Positions 43,051 through 52,967 of a DNA stretch of 57,720 bases are shown in pieces. Numbering within the stretch: position 1 is the stretch's first letter; the number at the start of each line of letters is the position of its first letter. The stretch is from Methylococcales bacterium (GTDB taxonomy: Bacteria; Pseudomonadota; Gammaproteobacteria; Methylococcales; Methylomonadaceae), in contig JAPLRZ010000059.1 of NCBI GenBank assembly GCA_026398895.1, positions 1 through 57,720 on the forward strand, given 5' to 3'. The notes beneath the pieces are model-generated. The model was not told the origin of the DNA and did no database searches. It saw nothing but the letters and a program-made list of their open reading frames with translations. The position numbers and the translations under genes are program-made.

Positions 43051-43683
43051 ATGAAACGCGCCGCTCTTTCACTTATTCTGTTCACCGTTGTGCTATTGCC
43101 AACACAAGCAACACACGCAGAACGTTCTATCGCTTTTAGCCCTCCTCAACTTGGCACACCCGCAGCGCGTGTCGGTGGTGGAACACGCAGCATCAAAAAA
43201 GCGATTACTCAAGCTCATGTTATTAGCGTCGGACAAATTCAACTTTTTGCGGCAACTAAAACAGGATTGACCAGTTTAGCGACACCAACATTGTACTGGA
43301 ACACTTCTAGCATTCCTCCCTACGAGGTTGAAATCAGTGTGCAACAAGGTGAAAACCCGCCATTGTTGAAAAAAAATATCGGGAAAATTTCAACGACGGG
43401 AATTCAAGCCATTCGCCTTGCTGATTACGGCGTAACCTTAGTGGCTGGGCAGGACTACACTTGGTCGGTCGCACTGATTACTGACCCTGAACAACGCTCA
43501 GACGATTTATTGGCTGATGCGACTATTCGCTATGAAACCCCCACCAAACCGCTAACCGATACTGCCGTTATGACTAAAGCAGGTTATTGGTATGACGCGG
43601 TAGCACAATTAGTCGAAACCAACTCGCCTAAACTACCCGAACTATTACGCAAAGAAGGCATTGCTTTCACAGTTGCCAAGTAA
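43051..43683 (+). CDS. DUF928-family exported protein
   Basis: A 210-residue protein with a Sec signal peptide (cleavage THAE, residue 24). The mature part fits DUF928: FSPPQLGTPAARVGGGTR, then PTLYWNTSS, and TWSVALITDPEQRSDDLLADATI toward the end. DUF928 proteins are common in cyanobacteria next to CHASE2 proteins and haemagglutinin-type TPS genes, and their function is unknown. The gene begins 18 bases after the cyclase, with AAGGACTC as ribosome binding site, so it is likely in the same operon. Confidence 0.8.
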   Translation: MKRAALSLILFTVVLLPTQATHAERSIAFSPPQLGTPAARVGGGTRSIKKAITQAHVISVGQIQLFAATKTGLTSLATPTLYWNTSSIPPYEVEISVQQGENPPLLKKNIGKISTTGIQAIRLADYGVTLVAGQDYTWSVALITDPEQRSDDLLADATIRYETPTKPLTDTAVMTKAGYWYDAVAQLVETNSPKLPELLRKEGIAFTVAK

Positions 43684-43704
43684 TTTTTGACCGTTGTTGA
43701 TTAG

Positions 43705-44763
43705 TTAGGCAACAACGGGTAAAAAATATTTTTCTCTAAAATAAATGGCTACATTGACCAAGGCAATCAGCACTGGCACTTCCACCAACGGCCCGATCAC
43801 AGCGGCAAAGGCTTCACCCGATTGCAAACCAAAAATAGCCACTGCGACGGCAATCGCTAATTCAAAATTATTGCTTGCCGCTGTGAATGACAGTGTTGCC
43901 GAAATACGATACCCCGAGCCTAGTTTTGCAGACATAAAAAAGGTCAGTAAAAACATAATCAGAAAATAAATCACCAGCGGCACGGCGATACGCAACACAT
44001 CGAACGGCAGTTGTACAATGACTTCGCCTTTGAGTGAAAACATCACCAAAATGGTGAATAGCAAGGCAATCAGTGTTATTGGGCTAATTTTGGGAATGAA
44101 TTTTTCTTCATACCAGATTTGCCCTTTACTGCGTACTAAAAAAAACCGTGTCAACAGTCCTAATAAAAACGGAATACCTAAATAAATCAACACACTTTTA
44201 GCGACTTCTACAATAGTAATCGGTACTTCCAAACCAGAGGCGATACCTAACCAATCAGGCAATACGGTGACAAAAATATAGGCATAAATGGAAAAAAACA
44301 GCATTTGAAAAATAGAGTTAAACGCCACCAAGCCCGCGCAATATTCGCTATCGCCGTCTGCTAATTCATTCCATACCAATACCATCGCAATACAACGCGA
44401 CAAGCCAATAATAATCAAGCCCACCATATAGTCTGGATAATCACGCAAAAACACCACCGCCAGCATAAACATTAATACAGGGCCAATAATCCAGTTCTGC
44501 ACTAAAGACAATATCAACACTTTGGTATTCTTAAAAATACGCGGCACTTCTTCATAACGTACTTTTGCCAGTGGCGGATACATCATCAGAATCAAGCCGA
44601 TAGCAATCGGAATAGAGGTTGTTCCGACTTGAAACTTTGTCAGCCATAAATTAAAGCTAGGCGCAAAATAACCCAAGGCAACACCCGCCGCCATCGTGAT
44701 AAAAATCCACAGCGTTAAAAAGCGTTCAACAAAACCTAAGCGTTTTTCTGTTTGTGTAGTCAT
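43705..44763 (-). CDS. acr3: Arsenite efflux transporter ACR3
   Basis: A 352-residue protein with ten predicted helices of the bile acid/arsenite transporter superfamily. [55 protein letters not shown] and [13 protein letters not shown] are ACR3 signatures, including the conserved Cys in EYCAG and Glu in VEVPV. It exports arsenite. It overlaps the upstream arsC by four bases, so the two are coupled. No arsR repressor or arsH is present here, unlike most ars operons. Confidence 0.92.
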   Translation of the reverse strand: MTTQTEKRLGFVERFLTLWIFITMAAGVALGYFAPSFNLWLTKFQVGTTSIPIAIGLILMMYPPLAKVRYEEVPRIFKNTKVLILSLVQNWIIGPVLMFMLAVVFLRDYPDYMVGLIIIGLSRCIAMVLVWNELADGDSEYCAGLVAFNSIFQMLFFSIYAYIFVTVLPDWLGIASGLEVPITIVEVAKSVLIYLGIPFLLGLLTRFFLVRSKGQIWYEEKFIPKISPITLIALLFTILVMFSLKGEVIVQLPFDVLRIAVPLVIYFLIMFLLTFFMSAKLGSGYRISATLSFTAASNNFELAIAVAVAIFGLQSGEAFAAVIGPLVEVPVLIALVNVAIYFREKYFLPVVA

Positions 44764-45239
44764 AATGTTTCTGTACCGATTTTGTTCAAGGCTAACGTTA
44801 ATTCAGCCGCTGGCATGGTTTCAAACGGCAAGGCTAATAATTGCTGAATGCGTTTTTCCAATGCGTTGTAGGTGGCTTGAAACGCCGCCGCAATCTCTTC
44901 TTCGCTACCTGAAACATGAGCAGGATCAGGCAAGCCCCAATGTCCTCTCACTACGCTGTTTAAATACACAGGACAGGCTTCACCCGCAGCAGAATCACAC
45001 ACCGTAATGGCAATATCAATGTCTTGATCGGCAAATTCATTCCATGATTGGCTCGTAAAACCGTCAGTCGCAATACCGTTACGTTTTAAGGTTGCAAGCG
45101 CGTTAGTATTAATCTTGCCAAGCGGACGACTACCCGCTGAAAATGCCTGCAATCTATCGGTCTGCGTGTGATTAATTAACGCTTCGCCTAACACACTACG
45201 GCAAGAATTTCCCGTACATAAAATTAAAACTTTTAACAT
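44760..45239 (-). CDS. arsC: Arsenate reductase, low-molecular-weight phosphatase type
   Basis: A 159-residue thioredoxin-coupled ArsC-type protein starting [21 protein letters not shown]: nucleophile loop CTGNSCRS with Cys8. The general-acid loop reads [11 protein letters not shown] further Cys pair ([12 protein letters not shown]) matches the redox cysteines of this enzyme type. It reduces arsenate to arsenite, which ACR3 exports. A small hairpin AAGGAGAGCAAGCTCCTT (45271-45288) precedes the gene. Family length 130-170; intact. Confidence 0.9.
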   Translation of the reverse strand: MLKVLILCTGNSCRSVLGEALINHTQTDRLQAFSAGSRPLGKINTNALATLKRNGIATDGFTSQSWNEFADQDIDIAITVCDSAAGEACPVYLNSVVRGHWGLPDPAHVSGSEEEIAAAFQATYNALEKRIQQLLALPFETMPAAELTLALNKIGTETL

Positions 45240-45379
45240 AATAGCCTCTGGTTATTTTTGAGTGACTCATAAGGAGAGCAAGCTCCTTTTTGGTAAAAAT
45301 TGTCTAATAACACCTATTTTAGTTCCAAAATTGTTACATGAGAATTAAACTGAGAACATTTAGCCACCAAATAGGATAA

Positions 45380-46747
<1,368 letters not shown>

Positions 46748-46789
46748 GTGCTGCCTACACACTGAGTGATTTTTATCTTTTGATACAGC

Positions 46790-46815
46790 GGAATACAAAC
46801 CTAGGTTTGTATTCC
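46790..46815. repeat. Perfect palindrome GGAATACAAACCTAGGTTTG...
   Basis: GGAATACAAACC and GGTTTGTATTCC form a 12-base perfect stem around TA, 43 bases after purB. It could terminate purB or be a small palindromic element of the GGAGT...ACTCC type. It lies upstream of the chosen start of the next gene. Confidence 0.65.
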
Positions 46816-46884
46816 AAGTTACTCACGACCTATTTATACAACGACTACAGCCTAAAAACCGCTACTTATCAGGTTAATTTTTTT

Positions 46885-49260
46885 ATGCACATTGATCCTT
46901 TTACCATCGTTATTTTTACCATCATCATTTCATTACTGATGAGTGCTGGCTTATATGTGATGTCACGAGATTATTTAACCGATGTCAAAGGCATACGCTA
47001 TTGGGCAAAGGCATTGTTATTAATGGCGATAGGTTGGATTTTATTAGCTCTATACGGGATTATTCCGAATTTTTTCTCGCTGGTAATAGGGACTACCGTT
47101 AGTTTTTTAGGATTGGTTTTTTATTTTCATGCCTTGGTGGCATTTAAAGAACTCAAGGTTTCCATGCGATGGCTATATATACTGGTCGCCATTGTCTTTA
47201 TCGGACATATTTATTTCGTCCACATCAGCTTTAATATGGCTGCTAAAATCGTTTTGACCTCGCTATCTGTTGCAGTCGTGTTGCTGGCAAACAGTTTTTT
47301 GTTATTGACTAAACAGCACGGTGTTTGCCCTAGAAGTCATCGTTTAACAGCGGCTTTTTTTGCTTTTGCCTCGTGTGTCTATGTCATACGAGCAATTTAT
47401 TATTTAGTTTGGAATACTCAACCTGAACAAACCCTGTTTCAGCACAACATCATTCAGGATATAGCCTATTTAACCAACGCTACTTTTATTGTCGGGACTT
47501 CTTTCGGTTTTGCGTTGATGTGCAACGAAAAGTATCTTACCGAAAAAAATCAGGCGCAAGTAGACCTGAAAAAATCGGTTTCATTATTGAATACTATCCT
47601 TGAGTCCACTGAAGATGCTCTCTTAGCCGTTGATTTAACGGGTAAAATTACTAAATACAACAGCCTGTTTGTTAAGATGTGGGCTATTCCTGAACCTATG
47701 TTCAATGCAAAGAGCGACGAACTACTGCTCAACTTTGTATTGAGTCAGCTTGTTGACAAAGAAAGCTTTATTAATGAGGTAATAAATATTTACAAACACC
47801 TTCATGACGATACTTTTTCCGAACTGCATTTCAAAGATGGCAGAATTATAGAGCGTTATTCCCGACCACAATATCTTAACGATGAACCCGTGGGACGAGT
47901 GTGGAGTTTTCGGGATGTCACTGAGCGCAAACGAATGGAACAACAACTGCGTGATAGTGAAGATCGTTTTAGAGATTTATTTGAGAATGCCCCGCTCCCC
48001 TATCAATCACTGGATATTGAAGGTAATTTTCTATCTGTCAATCAAGCATGGCTTGATATGGTGGGCTGTCAACTCAGCAATGTCATTGGGCGATTTTTTG
48101 GCGATTTTATGACCGAATCATCAAAATTATTAGTGACTCAAACCTTTAGTCAATTTAAAACAGAAGGGGGTATATCGAGTTTTAAAAAAGAAGGCTATGT
48201 ATTGAGTCCTCTATTTGAATTGGTACGCCGTGATACAGGGGAAAAACGCTTAGTAAAAGTAAATGGGCGTATTATCAGAGACAATCAAAGGGTATTCCAG
48301 CAGACGCTGTGCATTTTAACGGATGTCACCGAACAATATCGGCTTGAAGTAGAATTGAAAGAAAGTGAACAACGGTTTCGGCTGTTGATTGAGAAAATGC
48401 CTTTAGCCTTGGGCTTAACCAATGACAGAGATGAGTTAATTTTTATCAATGACCGCTTTAAAAACACTTTTGGCTATAGCTTAGATGATCTTTCCACCAT
48501 TGAACACTGGTGGTCGCTTGCTTATCCTGATGAAAATTACCGTCAGCAAGTAATCGCAACATGGACAACTGCCGTTGAAAATGCCGCCCGTTTAGGAACG
48601 GACATTGAGCCGATTGAATATCGGATCACCTGTAAAGACGGTGTCGAGCGCGTGATGGTGGTTTCAGGAATTGACTTTGCCGAGGGTCATATTTACACCT
48701 TTATCGATATAACTGAGCGTAAAGCTGACGAAGAAACTATTAAACAACTCGCGTTTTATGATCCATTGACTAACTTACCCAATCGCCGATTACTAAGCGA
48801 ACGCCTTAAACATGGCATCGAGATTAATCATCGAAAGGGAGATCAAATGGCAGTATTAATGATGGACTTGGATAAATTTAAAGAAGTTAATGATACCTTA
48901 GGTCACGCGGCAGGTGACGAGTTATTAAAGCAAGTGGCTGAGCGTATTAAAATCCGTTTGCGTGAAATCGATACCGTGGCGCGTTTAGGCGGCGATGAAT
49001 TTGTCATTCTCATAGAAGAAGTCAAGCATTATGAAGACGTTGCTCAGGTTGCAGAAGCCATTATTCACACGCTGAGCCAACCATTCACTTTATATGACAG
49101 TCATCAAGTTGCTATCAGTGCCAGCATTGGCATTGCCATTCATCCAGATCATGGTAAAAGTATAGGAGAACTGATGGATAATGCCGATACCGCGCTCTAT
49201 CAAGCAAAAGATTCAGGACGCGGCTGTTTTGTTTATTTTTCTGCCGCGAGTTTGATATAA
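46885..49260 (+). CDS. Membrane diguanylate cyclase with three PAS domains
   Basis: A 791-residue protein: seven or eight N-terminal helices (about 5-225), three PAS domains (about 230-350, 355-480, 485-615) and a GGDEF domain (about 620-785). The active site is RLGGDEFVILIEE, with an RxxD inhibitory site five residues earlier (REID). No EAL domain follows. It should synthesise cyclic di-GMP under control of its membrane and PAS sensors. The start is placed at 46885 rather than 46780 because the upstream frame runs through a palindrome and has no membrane segment. The truncated gene at 57224 has a similar N-terminal helix bundle. Confidence 0.88.
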   Translation: MHIDPFTIVIFTIIISLLMSAGLYVMSRDYLTDVKGIRYWAKALLLMAIGWILLALYGIIPNFFSLVIGTTVSFLGLVFYFHALVAFKELKVSMRWLYILVAIVFIGHIYFVHISFNMAAKIVLTSLSVAVVLLANSFLLLTKQHGVCPRSHRLTAAFFAFASCVYVIRAIYYLVWNTQPEQTLFQHNIIQDIAYLTNATFIVGTSFGFALMCNEKYLTEKNQAQVDLKKSVSLLNTILESTEDALLAVDLTGKITKYNSLFVKMWAIPEPMFNAKSDELLLNFVLSQLVDKESFINEVINIYKHLHDDTFSELHFKDGRIIERYSRPQYLNDEPVGRVWSFRDVTERKRMEQQLRDSEDRFRDLFENAPLPYQSLDIEGNFLSVNQAWLDMVGCQLSNVIGRFFGDFMTESSKLLVTQTFSQFKTEGGISSFKKEGYVLSPLFELVRRDTGEKRLVKVNGRIIRDNQRVFQQTLCILTDVTEQYRLEVELKESEQRFRLLIEKMPLALGLTNDRDELIFINDRFKNTFGYSLDDLSTIEHWWSLAYPDENYRQQVIATWTTAVENAARLGTDIEPIEYRITCKDGVERVMVVSGIDFAEGHIYTFIDITERKADEETIKQLAFYDPLTNLPNRRLLSERLKHGIEINHRKGDQMAVLMMDLDKFKEVNDTLGHAAGDELLKQVAERIKIRLREIDTVARLGGDEFVILIEEVKHYEDVAQVAEAIIHTLSQPFTLYDSHQVAISASIGIAIHPDHGKSIGELMDNADTALYQAKDSGRGCFVYFSAASLI

Positions 49261-49303
49261 GTAATCGCTCAAAAGTCTTTTAACAAAATGATAAACAGAC
49301 TTA

Positions 49304-49378
49304 ACCGTTCGTCCTGAGCTGTGAGCCTGTCAAACAATCGAACCACATTCACGCTTCGACAAGCTCAGCGCGAACGGT
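49304..49378. repeat. Dispersed inverted repeat, CGTTCGT...CGAACG family (copy 4)
   Basis: ACCGTTCGTCCTGAGCT is mirrored by AAGCTCAGCGCGAACGGT. The left flank (49261-49290) matches the complement of 10471-10502, so copies 2 and 4 share a longer composite unit. Confidence 0.85.
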
Positions 49379-49463
49379 TTTTTAATCACAAAAACTACTT
49401 TAGCTATAGCAGAAAAAATCTGGAATTGCCAAACTCTCAATTCCTTCGACGGCTAAATCCTGT

Positions 49464-51137
49464 TTAAAATAACCCCGTAATACGCCCATCATCATCAATA
49501 TCGATACGTTCAGCGGCGGGGGATTTGGGTAAACCTGGCATGGTCATTATATCGCCTGCAATGGCAACGATAAAACCTGCACCATTAGCAAGTCTGACAT
49601 CACGGATTTCTAGGGTATGTCCAGACGGCGCACCTTTAGCAAGCGGGTTAGTGGAGAATGACATTTGAGTTTTGGCAATACAAACAGGAAATTTGCCATA
49701 ATCGCTATTCCACGCGCTAAGCTGAGCTTTTATTTGGGGGTTCGCGTTAATGCCCGCCGCACCATATAATTTGGTGGCTATGGTTTCAATTTTATCCCAT
49801 AAGCTTAAATTTTCATCATAGACGTAGCTAAAACTTGGCTCACTGTTATCAACAATTTCCAGCACCGCTTTTGCTAAGTCTTCCGCCCCCGCGCCGCCTT
49901 TTGCCCAATGTTTAGAAGTCACGCAGGTAGCGCCTAAGTTGGCGCATTTTTCTTTGAGTAAGGCGATTTCAGCGTCTGTATCAAAGGAGAAGTGATTAAT
50001 ACATATTACGCAAGGTAAACCATAATGCTGGGTGATGTTGTAATAATGCCGCTCTAAATTGGCAAAACCTTGTTCTATGGCAGCAATATTTTCTTTATTG
50101 AGTTGTTCTTTAGCAATACCACCATGAAACTTAAGAGCGCGTATGGTTGCCACTAATACCACAGCTGAGGGTGTGAGTCCTGATAATCGGCATTTAATAT
50201 CAATAAATTTTTCCGCGCCTAAATCGGCACCGAAACCTGCTTCAGTAATCACATAATCAGCCAGCTTTAACGCAGTCTGGGTGGCTATGACAGTATTGCA
50301 ACCGTGGGCGATATTGGCAAAAGGACCGCCGTGAATCAGGGCGATATTGTTTTCTAGCGTTTGTACCAAATTGGGTTTAAACGCGTCTTTTAATAGTGCC
50401 GCCATTGCACCGTGTGCTTTTAAGTCTCTTGCATAAACAGGGGTGACTTTATCAGATTTATATCCGATGATTATGCGTCCTAAACGATCTTTTAAATCTG
50501 TGCGGCTAGTTGCTAAACACAAAATCGCCATCACTTCCGAGGCAACCACAATATCAAAACCATCTTCACGCAAATAACCATTTGCCGCACCACCCATGCC
50601 AACCACAATGTCACGCAAAGCACGGTCGTTCATATCAACCACGCGCTTCCATTGAATACAACGAGGGTCTATGTTTAACTCGTTGCCGTGATGAATATGG
50701 TTATCGATAAGAGCCGATAATAAATTGTGTGCGACACCTATGGCATGAAAGTCACCCGTAAAATGCAGATTAATATCTTCCATTGGTACAATTTGCGCAT
50801 AACCGCCACCAGCCGCGCCCCCTTTAACACCAAAACAAGGACCTAAGGATGGCTCACGCAAACACATCATGGTTTTTTTCTTTAAACGATTCATCGCATC
50901 GCCTAAGCCCACAGTAGTGGTAGTTTTTCCTTCACCTGCGGGCGTTGGGCTAATCGCAGTGACTAAAATTAATTTGCCGTCTGGTTTGTCAGTCAAACTA
51001 TTAACATATTCCAAGGACATTTTGGCTTTGTAATGTCCAATAGGGTCTAGGTGCTGGGCATCAATACCGTATTGTTGTTTGACTAAATCAATAATCGGTT
51101 TCATGTTCGCTTGTTGGGCGATTTCTATATCAGACAT
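49464..51137 (-). CDS. fhs: Formate-tetrahydrofolate ligase
   Basis: A 557-residue enzyme of the usual length. ATP-binding loop [19 protein letters not shown] is at about residues 63-81; [43 protein letters not shown] sequence follows at about 95-133, and [16 protein letters not shown] near 372. It makes 10-formyl-tetrahydrofolate from formate and ATP, an entry point of C1 units. This fits, but does not prove, a C1-using lifestyle. Confidence 0.97.
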   Translation of the reverse strand: MSDIEIAQQANMKPIIDLVKQQYGIDAQHLDPIGHYKAKMSLEYVNSLTDKPDGKLILVTAISPTPAGEGKTTTTVGLGDAMNRLKKKTMMCLREPSLGPCFGVKGGAAGGGYAQIVPMEDINLHFTGDFHAIGVAHNLLSALIDNHIHHGNELNIDPRCIQWKRVVDMNDRALRDIVVGMGGAANGYLREDGFDIVVASEVMAILCLATSRTDLKDRLGRIIIGYKSDKVTPVYARDLKAHGAMAALLKDAFKPNLVQTLENNIALIHGGPFANIAHGCNTVIATQTALKLADYVITEAGFGADLGAEKFIDIKCRLSGLTPSAVVLVATIRALKFHGGIAKEQLNKENIAAIEQGFANLERHYYNITQHYGLPCVICINHFSFDTDAEIALLKEKCANLGATCVTSKHWAKGGAGAEDLAKAVLEIVDNSEPSFSYVYDENLSLWDKIETIATKLYGAAGINANPQIKAQLSAWNSDYGKFPVCIAKTQMSFSTNPLAKGAPSGHTLEIRDVRLANGAGFIVAIAGDIMTMPGLPKSPAAERIDIDDDGRITGLF

Positions 51138-51166
51138 TACGTTTCCTAATCATAGTTAAAACAAGC

Positions 51167-51469
51167 TTATTCGCTTTGTCCGTTGCTAGTAGCTGCCGCT
51201 TGTTGGTTTTCCAGTGCTTTGGCGATAATTTCTTCATAAAGGTTTATTGCTTGTGCGTATAACGTTTGCCATTCTGGCTGTTTATCCACTAGTGATTTAA
51301 TATCATTGGTATTTTGAGAGACTTGTTCTAAAAACTCCATATCACCGTCGCTGAGTAATTCACCCTTATCAACTTTACCTTTAATCCACAGAAGTTCGGG
51401 TAGTCTTTGTTTTTCAAATCGATCAAATACCGCAATTGTAATACCTAGTTCTTTTTCAGAATGTTCCAT
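51167..51469 (-). CDS. Hypothetical small acidic helical protein
   Basis: A 100-residue soluble protein, acidic and mostly helical ([55 protein letters not shown]). No signal peptide or membrane segment. It is 29 bases downstream of nothing on its own strand but directly upstream of fhs, and may be co-transcribed with it. AGGTAAAAAA precedes the ATG on the minus strand. I do not recognise a family. Confidence 0.65.
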   Translation of the reverse strand: MEHSEKELGITIAVFDRFEKQRLPELLWIKGKVDKGELLSDGDMEFLEQVSQNTNDIKSLVDKQPEWQTLYAQAINLYEEIIAKALENQQAAATSNGQSE

Positions 51470-51528
51470 TTTTTTACCTCGTTGTTATTGTGTGTCATAA
51501 ACATTGCTCGCAATGCGTTTGAGCTATT

Positions 51529-51837
51529 TTATGCTTGATTATCTTCTTGTTCATATTCAATACTAGCACCCAGATGAAAAAGTCCATTTTCTTGGCGTTC
51601 AATTCTAACGATTACGATGATAAATGAGGTTGAAAACATAATAGGGGGAGCAGGATGTACTTCTACCTCTACTTTTTCACCGATTTGAAATTCGTGATCA
51701 CAGCAAAATGAAATCCCAGTGATGCTTAAATTTATACAACTCGCTTCATAAAATTTATTAGCGTTCATAGATCTAAAACGCAGATCGCAACTTACATTTA
51801 CGCGTGCCGCGCTTCGTTGTTCAATAATGTTACTCAT
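51529..51837 (-). CDS. PilZ-domain protein (c-di-GMP receptor)
   Basis: A 102-residue single-domain PilZ protein. The N-terminal EQRSAARVNVSCDLRF supplies the arginine switch motif (here RxxxR spaced as RSAAR) and NLSITGISF the D/NxSxxG motif. It binds cyclic di-GMP and changes its contacts with partner proteins. It is the only stand-alone c-di-GMP effector in the window. It ends close to the small acidic protein gene, and starts just after the hrpA-derived scar. Confidence 0.85.
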   Translation of the reverse strand: MSNIIEQRSAARVNVSCDLRFRSMNANKFYEASCINLSITGISFCCDHEFQIGEKVEVEVHPAPPIMFSTSFIIVIVRIERQENGLFHLGASIEYEQEDNQA

Positions 51838-51864
51838 AAGTTTTATCCAATAGAAATTAAATTG

Positions 51865-52127
51865 CTAGCCCGTATACTCATCCCACAGTTTGTCCATGCG
51901 TTTGGCAGACACGGGGTAAGCGGTTTTAAATAACGCGGTATGGCTTTAAGTTGTGTATAAGGGATATGACGAATAAATCCTGTATAAATCAGCAAATCTA
52001 ACTGCTCGTTAATATCTTTTGCCAGTGGATCATTCGCATTAAATCGCTGTGATTCTGATTTTATCATACTGTAAAGCGTCATGATGTCTAAGGTAATTTT
52101 ACCCGCTTCATTGGCTACCGTCATTAA
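51865..52127 (-). pseudogene. Second, decayed copy of the hrpA 3' end
   Basis: Minus-strand sequence encodes LMTVANEAGKITLDIMTLYS... to QLKAIPRYLK, matching residues near the C-terminus of the intact HrpA at 52968. At 51924-51933 the frame shifts by one and continues as KTAYPVSAKRMDKLWDEYTG, the HrpA extreme C-terminus. Compared with the intact gene, 63 codons are missing between these parts. The junction lies in a TTAAAA microhomology, with one A lost. It is a relic, not a gene. Confidence 0.8.
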
Positions 52128-52218
52128 TTGCGCTGAAAACTTTATGTCAATGCCGTTTGTGTGTGCCGTTTTGCGCTGCCACTGCCAACAATAAGCTGCG
52201 TATCTTATCGCGTTCTCA

Positions 52219-52866
52219 TCAATAACCAGTTGTCGCGAATTCAAATAAAAATCGCTCGTTGCTGTGTTTGGCTTGTTGTTGTAAAGCGTGAATGGCTTTG
52301 ACTTGGTAGGGTCTTAATAGGCGTAGGTTATTGTCGTTGAGGTACTCTTTTCGTGTGTTTAGGTTTTGAAATTTGGGATCGTCTTGGAAACTTGAGTTTT
52401 GCGTCAGGGCAATATAGTCATCATTGATGAGTTCATCGGCTAGGCGTTTGTTATTGGGAATAAAACTGGCTTTGTGTTTGAGAGATTCCAAGCGTGGAAA
52501 TTCGCTGATTAGGTTTGGATTGCCGTGTTTGATGTCCCAAAAATAATGCAGGTTGCCATTGGAGAGGATGATAAAGCGCACTCTTTTACTTTGTGCGTAG
52601 CGGCGGGCTTGTTCTTTTCCATCTAGCGGGTTTTTGTCTTCACGTTTGGCTTCTAAAACGACTAACGGGAAGCCGCGTTCATCGAGTAATAGAAAATCGA
52701 TGTAGCCGTTTTTGGTTTGTTCAAAATTATCGCCTAGGCTGTCTAGTTTGGTGTTGGCTTCAAGACTGATATTGGCTTTGCCGTGTTCGTCATCAAAGAA
52801 ACGCCAGCCTGATTTTTCCAGTAGTTTGTTGATTTTTATGCGGGCTTGGGCTTCTTTGGTGGACAT
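52219..52866 (-). pseudogene. Type I restriction enzyme R subunit (HsdR), N-terminal fragment
   Basis: A 215-residue fragment. The N-terminal HsdR domain (TKEAQARIKINKLLEKSGWRFF, then LEANTKLDSLGDNFEQTKNGYIDFLLLDE and LVVLEAKRE) carries the nuclease motif D...ExK (D in YIDFLL, EAK). It continues into the helicase start (LRLLRPYQVKAIHAL) but stops at FEFATTGY, where a Walker A loop (ATGTGKT) is expected. The helicase and all other domains, and HsdM and HsdS, are absent. The truncation joins directly to the decayed hrpA-like relic. Confidence 0.82.
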
Positions 52867-52903
52867 ATTTTTGAATAGAGGGCTTATTTGATGGAGGAGA
52901 GTG

Positions 52904-52949
52904 ACAAACCAAGGTTTGGACTCCTGTTGGAGTTCAATCCTTGGTTTGT
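52904..52949. repeat. Palindrome ACAAACCAAGG...CCTTGGTTTGT
   Basis: ACAAACCAAGGTTTGGACTCC and GGAGTTCAATCCTTGGTTTGT form an imperfect hairpin in the short gap between hrpA and the hsdR fragment. It shares the GGAGT/ACTCC words of the small palindromic elements elsewhere in the window. Confidence 0.7.
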
Positions 52950-52967
52950 GCGTGACAACAGCGAGGC

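Noticed and set aside
46780..46884. Upstream extension of the three-PAS diguanylate cyclase
   Set aside because: The extension translates a perfect palindrome and lacks membrane-protein character; ATG 46885 starts directly before the first helix.
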